Shown here piece after piece: positions 1 through 10,857 of a stretch of DNA of 64,000 nt (within the stretch, counting starts at the first letter, position 1; each line of letters begins with the position of its first letter). A program made the translations under genes and the position numbers. The stretch is taken from positions 15,207,291 to 15,271,290 of the forward strand of contig CM065301.1 in assembly GCA_032871835.1 (NCBI GenBank). Direction: 5' to 3'. This DNA comes from Dipteronia dyeriana (Eukaryota; Streptophyta; Magnoliopsida; Sapindales; Sapindaceae). The notes under the pieces were generated by a model that made no database searches, had not been told where the DNA came from, and saw only the letters and a program-made list of their open reading frames with translations.

Positions 1-586
1 TTGATGGAATCCGAAGGTAGTGATTGTAGCCATGTTTTTGCTCGGTCCTTCAGAGAGAACTAAAACAACTTCAGTTTGATGAAGTTTTTTGTTACTCCAT
101 TGTACCGAAAGGTGTCACATATCTCGTTGAAGTTCTGGAGATACTGGTTCGGGTCTTCATGTGGATGGCCTTAGAACTGAATCGTGTTTGATATCATCTG
201 AGCTGGCTTGATCTCAAAGTTGTTAGCCACAACTGTTGGTCTTCTAATGGATGATCCATTCTGGTCCACCATCGTGGAGAGTCCTTTCATCTACTCCCAC
301 GATGTCAACTGGTCTTTATGCCACTTCCGAAGGATTCTGAACTATAGGAGGATTTTGATTAGGATTTGCCACCGCTCTAGTTCTTCGTCGATTTTGGCGA
401 TTTCGGCGATTTCTCCGTACAGTTCATTCGATATCAGGATCGAAGTGCAAATATTATGGACTGTTACTCTTTGTACGTTGGTGCATACAAGAGCAACTTG
501 TCTGAAATGATTCAACAAGAAATTTAAAACTAACACATTCAAACTAATTATAACCAAATGTGTCCAATATAAATAACAACTTAAAT
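1..586 (-). pseudogene. Ty3/gypsy gag remnant (partial, runs off left edge)
   Basis: Read on the minus strand, positions 330 to 1 give a gypsy-type gag N-terminal region: PTVVANNFEIKP, then GHPHEDPNQYLQNFNEICDT, then SLKDRAKTWLQSLPSDS. These blocks (an ANNFE-like start, a GxPxEDPxxxLxNFxEICDT-like block, an LxDRAKxWLxSLP-like block) are typical of gag in Athila/Tat-type plant gypsy elements. Gag forms the capsid of the retrotransposon particle. At least two in-frame stops interrupt the frame (after the TIQF and LKLF blocks), so this copy is dead. It lies immediately inside a tRNA-Asp-like primer site and an LTR-like stretch to its right, which fits a minus-strand element entering the window from the left. 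The stretch at 331-586 should hold the extreme gag N-terminus and leader; I cannot align it. Confidence 0.75.
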
Positions 587-603
587 CCCCGGCAGCAGTG
601 CCA
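587..603 (-). other. Primer binding site, tRNA-Asp-like
   Basis: On the minus strand this reads TGGCACTGCTGCCGGGG, a diverged form of the TGGCGCCGTTGCCGGGG site common in Athila/Tat gypsy elements and complementary to the 3' end of plant tRNA-Asp. Its position between the gag remnant and the LTR-like stretch is as expected. Confidence 0.75.
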
Positions 604-608
604 AAAAT

Positions 609-2250
609 TGTATCGTGTCAAACTACACTTGTTGTCTCTTGCAATAGCACGAGGTCAGAGTGGTAGTATAATGACAATGTATGGATCGTTCCCATAAGGA
701 TAAAGGTTAAAACTACTGGAATTCAAAGATTTGCATACTATTTGAACAATCTAAAAACATAAGTTTCCAAGAGTTATACTAAAGTAAATTATCGCAACAC
801 AAATTATAATATCAAATACAACACTTAGAGAAATGTAATGAAAACGTGTTAGAACTCGAATCCACTTCACCCTTCTCAATAACACACTTGACTCTTATAA
901 CTTCTAATTCGTGCGTGTAAATGCTATAGTTTTGTATTCCCTAAACAAATCCCTATCCTCTCTCGATGTATTAGAGATAGTATCCATATATACCTGAAAT
1001 CTTTCTCAAGCAATCCGGACAATATATATATAGATCCATTAAGCATTTGAAATAAAAATCGAACCCTATACGCTAGCCTAGTGGTTCTAGCACTTTCTAG
1101 TCAAACATAGTGAAAGTTCATTTAAGCATTGTCAAATGCGACTCATCTCAGTACATATCATCTAACCATGGATCAATTACAAAGTGATCAATTAAGCAAA
1201 AGCTTTAAGCATTCAAAACATCCATATAGATTCACAAACACAAAAAGAGAAATCAAAGAGACATCCACAAATAAATCAAGGATTAAGCATCATCTTGTTC
1301 TTACACTAGAATGTTTAGCTCATACTATACAAAAATGCCATATATGAGCTAACATTAATACACTCCATGAATAATATAAAGAAACTAAAGAGAAGAAGAG
1401 TTAAAGAGATAAAACTAAGTTGTAGACTCCTCCTCAAAGAAGCTTGAGCTTCAGTAGCTTCATTTGATCAACCAAACCATGCCCTAGCTGCTCCAAACCT
1501 TGAAGAACTCAGTCTAAAACCTAGAGAGAATCTCCAAAAACGTGGAGAGAAAAAGTTGGTCGGTGTGTTTGTGATTTTCCATATGTCTTTTCTCTCTCCT
1601 CTATCTCTTTCTTTTACAGACTTTCATGAAGCCCCCTACTTGTGTAGGAGGGTCCCAAAGACATCCCCTTAGCTTTTAAGAACGTCTTCTCACCATACCC
1701 AATCAGAGATAAGAGAGAGGGCCCCACAATGAAACATCTCATCTGTTCACGAAACAGAGGATTCAGATTCTACCGTTGAACGCGGTTCGTCGTGCTGTTC
1801 GCCTTGACACGTCGTATCGCATGACAATGTGATTTGAACTACTGCCAAGAGATGTTCGTTGTGCGGTTCACATATTCTTATGATACGGTACATGTAACGC
1901 ATGTGGAACTTCTTTCACCTACTGCCAAGAGATGCGGTACGAGATACGGCTCACATCTACACAACGTACCGTATTTCGCTCCAGTGCTTCTGCTGTCACC
2001 AACGCGGTATGCGATGCGGTTCATATTTCCTTCTAGTGCGGTACATGTATCTCGTTGCTCACTCTTTTTCAAGCTAGAATCTTCGTTTTAGCCCCGAAAT
2101 CTCTCGGTTCCGCATAAGAACAACTCCTAAATATAGGGAATCTGTATAATCAATCAGGAACATCAAAAGATGGAATTTACAAAGATAATGAGTGCAAAAC
2201 TATACAAAATGACGGGTACGTAAAACATAAAAATGAGCTTATCAAAGTCA
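609..2250 (-). repeat. LTR of minus-strand gypsy element
   Basis: The stretch starts with TG a few bases beyond the primer site and shows the usual look of an Athila-like LTR, including an ATCGTTCCCATAAGGATAA block near 685. No coding content is seen. The right boundary near 2250 is a guess, because the second LTR and its target duplication lie outside the window. Confidence 0.45.
1838..2000. repeat. 80-bp tandem repeat inside LTR
   Basis: The string CTACTGCCAAGAGATG occurs at 1839 and again 80 bases later at 1919. Each copy is followed by a related GCGGTTCACAT or ACGGCTCACAT block, and looser copies of the GCGGTT/CGGTAC motifs continue to about 2050. The base composition is richer in CG dinucleotides than the surroundings. 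Confidence 0.6.
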
Positions 2251-4250
2251 TACCCTGGTATCTAGGTATCGCGACACCTACCTGGTACCCAAGTACCTTG
2301 ATATCAATCCAAGACCATTATGTCATGTGACTCTCATCCGCCCAGTAGGAAGAATGGTACCCGGAAAGTGCTGGCATGCTAAAGTAAGAATTGGGCCAGT
2401 AAAGGTGGACCTGTATAACAGGGACAATGGACCAGTACCGTGCCCAAAGGAACAGAGCCAACATTCGTCTCCAACAATGTATAAGAAAAAGTTGACCTCC
2501 TCGTCACTTAAAGCGCCATAAATAAGATGTAATGTCAACTTAATCGGAATTCAAATATAACGGAAACCATTACGTAATCAAAGGAAGCAATTCCCTCGCT
2601 AATTTACAGTCTTAGTCAACGCCAATCAACTCGGATGATTGCATATCAATTAGTCAAAATTATGAGGATTAACTGGAAGAATCATGGATGGTAAATACAA
2701 CAACAATCTTCGAAAAGAGAAAAAGATCGAAGCATAAAACACTTAAGAGAGTGTATTCACCATCATTAGTAGAGAGCTTTCACCATCACGATACATGAAA
2801 AATATCCGTTTATCGACTAGCACGAGATCGCCATCACCAACTGTGTAAGAGGGAGGGAGAGAGAGAGAGAGAGAAAAGAAAGTTCTATAGTGAGAATAAT
2901 CACCGTCATTGTACCAAGAAACCCAGTGATTAATATAACAACTCATTCTTATTATTTTTTATACATGCTGTATTTTCCCCTTTTTATTGTATCTGCCATA
3001 TCAAAATCACGGTACCGAGAGGTACCTACCCCGCTGCGACGTACCAGGTTGTAGCTTGAGGGTGTTGATCGAAATTCTACTCCCATACGAATTTTCGATT
3101 AACACCTTTTAAGAAGGTACATTCCTCAGAGCATGTGCTTCCTCTTTGCTAGTCTTCGATGCCTCACTGGCTTAACATCAAAGACCAGGTGGACTTCTGT
3201 TAATGATAAAAAATGTTGTGACATTCCTAAACCTCGAAATCTACATGAAAGATAACCCCGCAAGATCTAACGACCTATTCACCTTTTTAAGGATGTCTAG
3301 AGGGAGATGTACAAAATGGTATGAACGAGAAATGGATAATGCTCAGAGGTTAAAATTATGTAATAGGATCGTAGATAGACGAATAATTGCCACTCAGTCG
3401 GTTAGACAACAAAATACACCTTTCTTCTAACCTAACAACTTTAAAGGTGTCACTAGGCAGATAAAGGTCAGCTTTCTCGCATTTTCTCATTAACAGCAAG
3501 TAATGAATCTGGATGATTAAGTATCCAGGTACACCACAAGTAGACGACAATTGCCACTTCCTTTCTATTGAGAGATTCACGAAAGGTGGACTTAACCAGA
3601 GTTCTAATTAAGGTGGGAGACAAACTCTTTAAAGTCCTAGCCCTACTCAAACTCTTTTAAAGCCATGCAGACATTCCACATAACCAAACGAGAGCCAACT
3701 GGTAGGCCAGATCATGTCCAACATGCTGAAACCAGTATGGCATATCTTTCCCGCGCAAAGCCAATTACAAGTTCGTCATAATGACAGAGTTCCTTTGTCT
3801 GACCAAGTCCAAGCTTTAAGCTACTTCTGAAGGAGTTAATGGAGACATGCTTCTAGTAGTTATGAGTAGTTACGGACAAGAAGCTGAGAAAGGCGCAACC
3901 TCCACTACACCACCGCGGATCAATATGGAAATCACTCCCACGAACCTAAGATGTCTAATAACAATTCCTAAACCCACCAAAAGATGGATGTTCATTTATA
4001 CAAAAAGGGTCTAAAGACCATTGTACGAAGGAGATCGAATAATAATACATTTTTTTTACCTTTCTTCAAGTAATGGTTTATTTCATTCTCTGTTTTACTT
4101 TAAAAGGTAGAATATTGTGTTATGTCTGTTATATTGATTTCATTTTAGTTTCAATGCAATGATTAAACACCTTTCATAACCTGATCCAAAAAAGATTCAC
4201 CTTTCAATACCTTTCCAAGTGTAACTCTCTATATCATTTTCGAGGCGAGT
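2251..4250. other. No recognisable gene
   Basis: Two kilobases of unique-looking sequence with only short shadow ORFs. A purine run (GAGAGA) lies near 2855 and a hairpin at 3061-3106. If the LINE to the right were complete, its ORF2 (endonuclease and reverse transcriptase) should lie here on the minus strand, but I find no such motifs. The DNA is probably decayed repeat sequence. Confidence 0.5.
3061..3106. repeat. Inverted repeat (hairpin)
   Basis: The arms are GGTGTTGATCGAAATTC (3061-3077) and GAATTTTCGATTAACACC (3089-3106), separated by 11 bases. They pair almost perfectly. A related, weaker arrangement (GTTAATGAAATTTCATCGTTAAC) lies at about 4280-4302, followed by a similar CTTTTGAAGAAGG block. 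Confidence 0.6.
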
Positions 4251-4605
4251 TCCTTACCGAACGTCACCCCGCAGATTCTAGTTAATGAAATTTCATCGTT
4301 AACACACCCCTTTTGAAGAAGGTTTCCATACCTTACGAAGAGTACCATTATCCTCACGACCCTTCTTAGATCATAAAACAACTTTTCTATCCACCTTTTA
4401 CACTAAATCAGATAATTTGACATGAGAATCCTACCCACATCTTTCTGTCTTTCCAAGAAAACGATTAGCCACCAACTTGCCAACCTCTACTTTCTCTCCA
4501 CCAATCACAACCAGTTGATCAAGTCTCATTCCTTCGTGCTTAACTTTAGACTTGAAAGGAAGCCAACCAAGCTCATCGTCATAAGCATGACAGTGACTAT
4601 GAGCA
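4251..4605 (-). pseudogene. LINE ORF1, C-terminal part, left of Copia-1
   Basis: On the minus strand the frame running left from 4610 reads DDELGWLPFKSKVKHEG and later GGEKVEVGKLVANRFLG, then hits stops. The same protein appears to continue from the right-hand side of Copia-1 (10858 onward), so the two pieces are one ORF1 split by the insertion. In plant LINEs ORF1 is an RNA-binding protein that packages the LINE transcript. I do not recognise a named domain in this piece; the assignment rests on its partner on the other side. Confidence 0.5.
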
Positions 4606-4610
4606 CCCAT

Positions 4611-5150
4611 TGTTGGAAAAATTCTATCATGTGGAGCAACACATATAAATATTAAATGTGTTATACTATTTTTTGGTTAAGCCTAAATTAAAATGATATA
4701 ATTAATATTTTAAGTTTTAAGGTTTAAGGGTATAATTGTCATGGAATTAATGTGTAGATACCGGATAGCTATTTCTAATTTGATGAAGGGCCGAATTAGA
4801 AATAGCAAAACATATAATAATTTGATTATTATATATATTTAGGGTTATGGTCACCAAATTACACGATACTTTTATTTTGTCAGTATACCCATCAACAGAA
4901 CGAAATAGAACACTGTAGGGTTCAAAAAGGTCGTGATAATTTGAAAGATCACAACGCGTCCACCAACCTCCGACAATGGATTCAAGTACGCTTCCGCTCT
5001 CGATTTACTTCTTTTCTCTTGAATTGACATGTGTTAGTATTATGTATTTAGAGTTTGATTAATCATGATATAAAAATATGTTTAGGTTACGATTCAGATT
5101 AATTGTATACCTATGCATATTAGATTTTGTATTAATCGAATTCCTTCACA
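4611..5150 (+). repeat. Copia-1 5' LTR
   Basis: Starts TGTTGGAAAAATTC and ends CCTTCACA. The same sequence recurs with scattered differences at 10333-10857. The element would be transcribed from this LTR. Confidence 0.9.
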
Positions 5151-5152
5151 AG

Positions 5153-5165
5153 TGGTATCAGAGCC
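5153..5165 (+). other. Primer binding site, initiator Met tRNA
   Basis: TGGTATCAGAGCC begins two bases after the 5' LTR. This is the standard plant copia primer site, complementary to the 3' end of initiator methionine tRNA. Confidence 0.93.
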
Positions 5166-5974
5166 ACTCATGATCGGTTTTTGAGAATTGAGATTTGGAT
5201 TTTGGTTTTAAGAAATAAAAAAAAAAACTTAAGGTTTTGATCTTCTTTTGTGAAATTTGATTGAGTTATGGTGTTTTGGATTTTGCTGTTCATCTGTGTT
5301 GGTTTTGTTTCTGATCCATCGAACAAAAGTATATACTGGATTTGCTTTGCTTCTGAAATATATTTATTGTCTAATATATATGTTAAATCCATGAATATAT
5401 TTTGTTTTGTTTGCGTTTATTTTTTGTGAGTTCTGGATGGATTTGTTTGGTGGATGAATAAGGAGATGATGTTGTTTAAAATCAACCCAGATGTGGTATT
5501 GGTAATTGTGATCTGGGTTTTGTTTTTGGGTGATGGATCAAATCAAACCCAGTATGGGTTTGCTCTTGGGCTGATGGGTTTTCAACCCACAACCATCGCC
5601 ATCCCAAGTTCAACCACCTAAACCGGTTTCCTCTTCACGGGTCAACTCCCACTGGTGAGCTTTTTAGGCCACTTTTGGATGTGAAAACCATGCAATTAAG
5701 GTGAGGAGGAGGATCACCGGTCGTCAATTGTGATCTGGTTCAGATTGGGCGAGCCATTTTTGCATCCAATCGATGGTCGCTCGATTGGTCGGGCTTTATC
5801 ATTTGTCGATCTGCGCTGCGGGCCGTGCAATGCTTGGCCTCCGTTCGTTACCTTTCGGTGACGTTCTGGTGGCTAAGGCGGCGGCGGTGGTAAGAAACCT
5901 AGGGTTTCTTGGCATTGTTTTGCTTTGGGCCACTTTTAGAGAATTTGATATTCTTGAGGAACTGTTTTGTAAAT

Positions 5975-6275
5975 TTTACGGGCCATTGTGTAATTTTGAT
6001 AAAGTTTTGAGGTCGATTTATAATTACCAAAATTTAATGTGCCCGATTGCAATTACGAAAAGGTTTTAGGGCAGATTTATAATTACTGAAACATTACTGG
6101 GTCACTTTATAATTTTTAAAAGTTTTGGGGGAAAATTTTAATTATTAAAAAATATTAGGTCAGTTTTTTGTTTTTATAAAATATTGGGTCGATTTGTAGT
6201 TATTGAAACTTAAGGGGCTATTATGTAATTTTACAAAACCAAGGGCAGTTTTGTAATTTTGATAAAATAAAATAA
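5975..6275 (+). repeat. Degenerate 36-40-bp repeats in Copia-1 leader
   Basis: About eight loose copies of a unit resembling GGGTCGATTTGTAATTATTGAAA follow one another, e.g. GGTCGATTTATAATTACC near 6012, GGGCAGATTTATAATTACTG near 6070, GGGTCGATTTGTAGTTATTG near 6186 and GGGCAGTTTTGTAATTTTGA near 6243. Spacing is about 36-40 bases. Confidence 0.6.
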
Positions 6276-6330
6276 TTTTTTATTTTATTTTATTTTATTT
6301 TATTTTAAGGATCAACTCGAATTCAAATAT

Positions 6331-7110
6331 TTTTTTGGTATACCTTTTATGGTTAAATAAAGTAGTCCATCGTTCTAAATGGACTAATTGAAACAAGATG
6401 TCGCCAACGTGATTTCTCTTGTGTAGATTGTTCATAAGGGATGTTGGATGTTCGTGTGTGTGTAAATTCATACGGGTATTTACCAACTTAAAGGAAGGTT
6501 AATACTTGGCCGAATTGAACACACACCTGTGGTGGTAACCATGTGACGATTATAAGGCTTTACATGTGAATAATAAGTCGATCCAAAGATAGAATTATTA
6601 TTGGACATAAATTATTGTCAATGTTTGATCACTACAACAAGAGTACCACTTACAATTAATATTATTGTTCGAAGACTTGATATTAATGTTGTGCTATGTA
6701 TCTTGAGATGGGTCCGACCATTATTTGGTATATCTTTTATGGTTAAATAAAGTGGTCTATAATTTTAAATAAGCTAATTGAAACAAGATGTCGCCAAAGT
6801 GACCTCTCTGGTGTAAATTGTTCATGAGGGATGTTGGATATTTGTGTGTGTGTAAATTCATACGGGTATTAGCCAGCCTAAAGGAAGGTTAATATTTGGC
6901 TGAACTGCACACACATATGTTGTGGTAAACATGTGATGATTATAAGGTTTTACATGTGAATAATAAGTCGATCCAAAGATAGATTTATTATTTAACATAA
7001 ATTATTGTCAATGTTTGATCTCTACAACAAGAGTACCATTTACAATTAATATTACTATCTAAAGACTTGATATTAATGTTGTACTAGGTATCTTGAGATG
7101 AGACTTACCA
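6331..7110 (+). repeat. 390-bp tandem duplication in Copia-1 leader
   Basis: Two direct copies lie head to tail at 6331-6720 and 6721-7110. Shared landmarks 390 bases apart include CTTTTATGGTTAAATAAAGT, GAAACAAGATGTCGCCAA, TGTGTGTGTAAATTCATACG and AATAATAAGTCGATCCAAAG. The copies differ at scattered positions. A third copy starts (TTATTTGTAT at 7111) but does not continue. Confidence 0.92.
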
Positions 7111-7189
7111 TTATTTGTATTTGTTGATTAATGTATTTGGTTATTAATGTGAGCATGCTATTGTGTTTGTTTTGTTCTCTTTCAAGCTA

Positions 7190-7845
7190 ATGTTTTACTA
7201 TATCTGCTAATACCAACTCTATATCCATACTTTATGGGACAAACTTAAAGGATTGGAAGGAGAACATAGAAGTTGATTTCGGCTGCATGGATCTAGACCT
7301 TGCACTTCGAATTGAGCAACCTGCTTCTCTTACAGATGCAAGTTCTTCTGATTACAGGAAGAACTTTAAGAAGTGGGATCGCTCAAATTGTATGAGTCAT
7401 ATGATCATCAAGTGCGGCATTCAAGAGACATTTAGGGGTACGTTATCTGAAAAGATAACCAAAACAAAAGAGTTCATAACCGAAATTGAAAAGCGTTTTG
7501 CAAAAAACGATAAGGTAGAAACAAAAACACTTATGCAAAGCTTGATTTCTATGAAGTACAAAGGCAAAGGTAACATAAGGGAGTACATTATGGAAATGTC
7601 TCATATTGCTTCTAAGCTTAAGGCACTGAAGCTCGAGCTGTCTGATGACTTGCTCGTGCATTTTGGTATTAATATCACTTCCTGCATAATATAGTCAGTT
7701 TAAGGTCAGCTACAACTGTCCAAAGGAGACATGGACTCTTAATGAGCTCATTTCTTACTGTGTGCAAGAGGAAGAGAGATTGAAGCAAGATGAGATTGAA
7801 TGTACGAATTTGGCTAGCACCTCTAAGGATAAGGGCAAATAGAGG
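7190..7845 (+). pseudogene. Copia-1 gag (UBN2-type)
   Basis: The frame contains LYGTNLKDWKENIEVDFGCM, then LDLALRIEQPASL, then GTLSEKITKTKEFITEIEKR and SLISMKYKGKGNIREYIMEM. This is the order seen in plant copia gag polyproteins: an N-terminal SxLxGTNFxxWKE-like block followed by the UBN2 capsid-like domain. The longest open part runs 7287-7694; a TAG stop then interrupts it, though the frame's remnants (LNELISYCVQEEERL) continue to about 7840. The CCHC zinc knuckle that should follow is absent because the sequence jumps directly to the integrase end. Confidence 0.85.
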
Positions 7846-7849
7846 AAGA

Positions 7850-9890
7850 ATAATGAAGTTGATGAGCTTTGGATAAGCAAAAAGCCTAGTCTAAAGTATT
7901 TTCACATTTGGGGATGTCCAGTTGAGACAAGACCTTACATGCCACATGAAAGGGAATTGGACTCAAAAATTATGAGCAGCCACTTCATTGGGTACTCTGA
8001 GCGATCTATGGGCTATAATTTTTATGATTCCACACTTGGGGGTCAATTTTTTAGACGGAAACTACAACAGCTTTTGAGGATGTTGAGTTTGGGGGGAGAA
8101 ATAAGGATAAAGACATTATCTTTGAGAAGGAATTGGTTTCGATTGCCACTATCACTTTTGACGATGTACAGGTTTCTATACCTGTCATTGATCAAGAAGA
8201 GAATCTGGATCCTCAACCAGACAATGTTGAATCACCCCACATTCAATATGAGGCAATTGTTCCTAAGGAACAAAATCAAAAACCTCAAGAATCAGTGTCA
8301 TTAAGGCGATCTATTAGAGAAATGAGAAATGCTATTCATGATGATTTTTACGTAGTTCTCCAGGAACATGAGGAAGACAATGGAATGATGGAAAATGATC
8401 CAATCAACTTCCATCAAGCCATGCAAGGTTCCAACTCTCAAAAGTTGATTGATGCCATGAATGAGGAGTATAAGTCTATGCAAGGCAATAAGGTTTGGGA
8501 ACTTGTCCCATTACCAGAAGGTGCGAAACCCATTGGTTGTAAATGAATATTTAAAACCAAAAGGGTTTTGAAAAGTAATGTGGAGAGGTATAAGGCTCGT
8601 CTTGTAGCTAAATGCTTTACTCAAAAGAAAGGATTGACTTTAAAGAAAATTTTCTCCGGTTTCAACGAAAGACTCTTTTAGAACAATCATAGCATTTGTT
8701 GCACATTTTGACATTGAACTTCATCAAATGGATGTCAAGACGGCGTTTCTCAATGGTGGCATTGATTAAACTATTTATATGGTGCAACCAGAAAATTTTG
8801 AGTCGGGAGACCTAAAGAATATGGTTTACACATTGACAAAATTCATCTATGAACTCAAGCAAGCTTCCAGTTAGTGGTACCATAAGTTTCATCAAGTGAT
8901 TATCTCGTTTGGTTTTGAGATAAACGCTATTGATAATTGTGTGTATCACAAATTCAGTAGGAGTAAGCATATATTCCTGGTTTTATACGTCGATGGCATA
9001 CTGTTTGCCATAAATGATATAGGCATGTTACACGAAACCAAGAGATTTATATCAAAGAATTTTGAGATGAAAGATCTTGGTGACATCTCATTTGCATTAG
9101 GGATCCAGATACAACGAGATCACTATCGGGGTATTTTTGGATTATCACAAAGGAACTATATTGATACAGTGCTAAAAAGGTTTAGCATGCAGGACAGCAA
9201 ACCAGATCACACCCCTGTCGTTAAAGGACACAAGTTCAGTCTCAATCAGTGCCCTAAAAGTAACCTCGAAGTTAAGGTGTGTAACATGCCTATAGGGAGT
9301 CTAATATATTCTCAGGTGTGTACGCGTTCGGATATTGCGTACATTGTTGAATGTTAGGCAGATATTTAAGTAACCCTGGGATGTGTCATTAGATAACAGT
9401 CAAACGGGGGTACTTGAAGAGAACAAAAGATTACATTCTCACATATAAGAGATCAGATCAATTGGAGATCATAGGGTATTCCGACTCCGATTTTACCAGA
9501 TGCCAAGACAGTAGAAGATCCACATCAGGCTATATATACCTGTTAGCTGGTGGAGCTATTTCTTAGAGGAGTGCCAAACAGACACTCATAGCTTCTTCCA
9601 CCATGTAAGCAGAGTTTGTAGAATGCTACGAGGCATCCAACCATAGAATATGGTTGCGTATTCTGAAGGGTGTTGAAAGACCACTCAAACTATATTGTGA
9701 CAATAAGTCAGCAGTGCTATATTCTAACAACAACAAGAGCTCATCTAGATCAAAGCATATTGACATTAAGTTCCTAGTTGTGAAGGAAAAAGTACAGAGT
9801 GAACATATATCCATATAGCACATTGGGACAAACTCCATGACAGCGATCCGCGTACAAAGGGATTACCACCTAAAGTCTTTCATGAGTACA
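7850..9890 (+). pseudogene. Copia-1 pol remnant: integrase end, reverse transcriptase, RNase H
   Basis: From 7850 the frame reads ELWISKKPSLKYFHIWGCPV and SHFIGYSERSMGYNFYD, the stretch that follows the catalytic core in copia integrase. The reverse transcriptase runs from about 8391 ([32 protein letters not shown]) to 9360. Its YVDD catalytic box reads YVDG at 8986-8997, so one of the two metal-binding aspartates is lost. RNase H follows (GYSDSDFTRCQDSRRSTSGY near 9475; LYCDNKSAV near 9692; SKHIDIKF near 9755). Protease and the integrase core are deleted. Numerous stops and frameshifts occur. Confidence 0.88.
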
Positions 9891-10332
9891 CCGCTCATAT
9901 ATGTGTTATTTTGTGTGAGGATATCACATTATAGTGGGAGTTTGTATCAATTTGTATTTTATTGCGTTATGGACATATTTATGAATTTATATATTTGGAT
10001 ATTTTTCTTATCATAAATAAAGTATTCAATTCATTTCACTCTGTTACATTGTGTTAAATATTGATCTCACTAAGGAATAAAGTAGGACAAGTTGGAATAG
10101 ATATGCATATATCACATTGCATGTAATTTTCATGCTACACATCTATGATTGATCTATATTATTTGGTTATGTTGGTATACGTGACCATTGATGGGTCTAG
10201 TCACGCTAAATATGACGAAAACTGCTTTGATCCTATGTTGGTATAATCAATGGACGAGATTGTTCGGATATACCCTAAAATTCATAAAGTCATACACATT
10301 TGTAAAGTTACATATGTGGCCCAGTGAGAGAT
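9891..10332 (+). other. Copia-1 3' spacer and polypurine tract
   Basis: Non-coding, AT-rich sequence between the RNase H end and the 3' LTR. CCAGTGAGAGAT at 10321-10332 abuts the LTR and is the polypurine tract that would prime plus-strand DNA. A second TATAGTGGGAG near 9934 resembles one but is not next to an LTR. Confidence 0.7.
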
Positions 10333-10857
10333 TGTTGGAAAAATTCCATCATATAGGGCCACACATGTAAATATTAAATGTGTTATGCTATCTTTTGGTT
10401 AAGCCTAAATTAAAATGATCTAATTAAGATTTTAAGTTTTAAGGTTTAAGGGTATAATTGTCATGGAATTAATGTGTAGATACCAGAGAGCTATTTCTAA
10501 TTTGATGAATGACCGAATTAGAAATAACAAATCATATATATATATAGCCGTTTAGGGTTATGGTCTCCAAATTATACGATACTTTTGTTTTGTCTGTATC
10601 CCCATCAACAGAGCAAAATAGAACACTGTAGGGTTCAAAAAGGTTATTTGGAAGATCACAACCCGTCCACCAACCTCCGGCAATAGATTCAGGTACGTTT
10701 CCGCACTCGTTTTACTTATTTTCTCTTGAATTAACATGGGTTAGTATTATGTATTTAGGGTTTGATTAATCATGATATAGAAACATGTTTAGGTTACGAT
10801 TCAGATTAATTACATGCCTATGCATATTAGATTTTTGTATTAATTGAATTCCCTCAC
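10333..10857 (+). repeat. Copia-1 3' LTR
   Basis: Starts TGTTGGAAAAATTCC and ends CCCTCACA, matching the 5' LTR along its length with substitutions and small gaps (for example the AATAATTTGATTATTATATA stretch of the 5' LTR is replaced by a shorter ATATAT run). It is 15 bases shorter than its partner. Confidence 0.9.

Larger units (their letters stand above)
5166..7189 (+). other. Copia-1 leader, 2 kb, non-coding
   Basis: The distance between primer site and gag is about 2 kb, long for a copia element. No convincing protein is seen; the plus-strand ORF at 5773-6069 shows no known motif. The leader has three parts: a T-rich start, a more GC-rich piece (about 5590-5960) that may be captured host sequence, and two repeat blocks listed separately. 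Confidence 0.6.
4611..10857 (+). mobile_element. Copia-1: Ty1/copia LTR retrotransposon, degraded
   Basis: A full-length-like element with two similar LTRs (4611-5150 and 10333-10857), a Met-tRNA primer site just after the first and a purine-rich tract just before the second. Flanks are CCCAT on the left (4606-4610) and CCCCAT on the right, a near-perfect 5-bp target duplication with one extra base. It interrupts a minus-strand LINE ORF1. Between the LTRs lie an unusually long 2-kb leader, gag, and a pol that keeps the C-terminal end of integrase, reverse transcriptase and RNase H but lacks the zinc knuckle, protease and integrase core. Many stops make it non-functional. Confidence 0.9.

Noticed and set aside
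5773..6069. Plus-strand ORF of 98 codons in the Copia-1 leader
   Set aside because: It has no recognisable domain and its second half runs into the degenerate leader repeats.
9930..9945. TATAGTGGGAG as the Copia-1 polypurine tract
   Set aside because: No LTR starts there; the LTR matching 4611-5150 begins at 10333, next to another purine tract.
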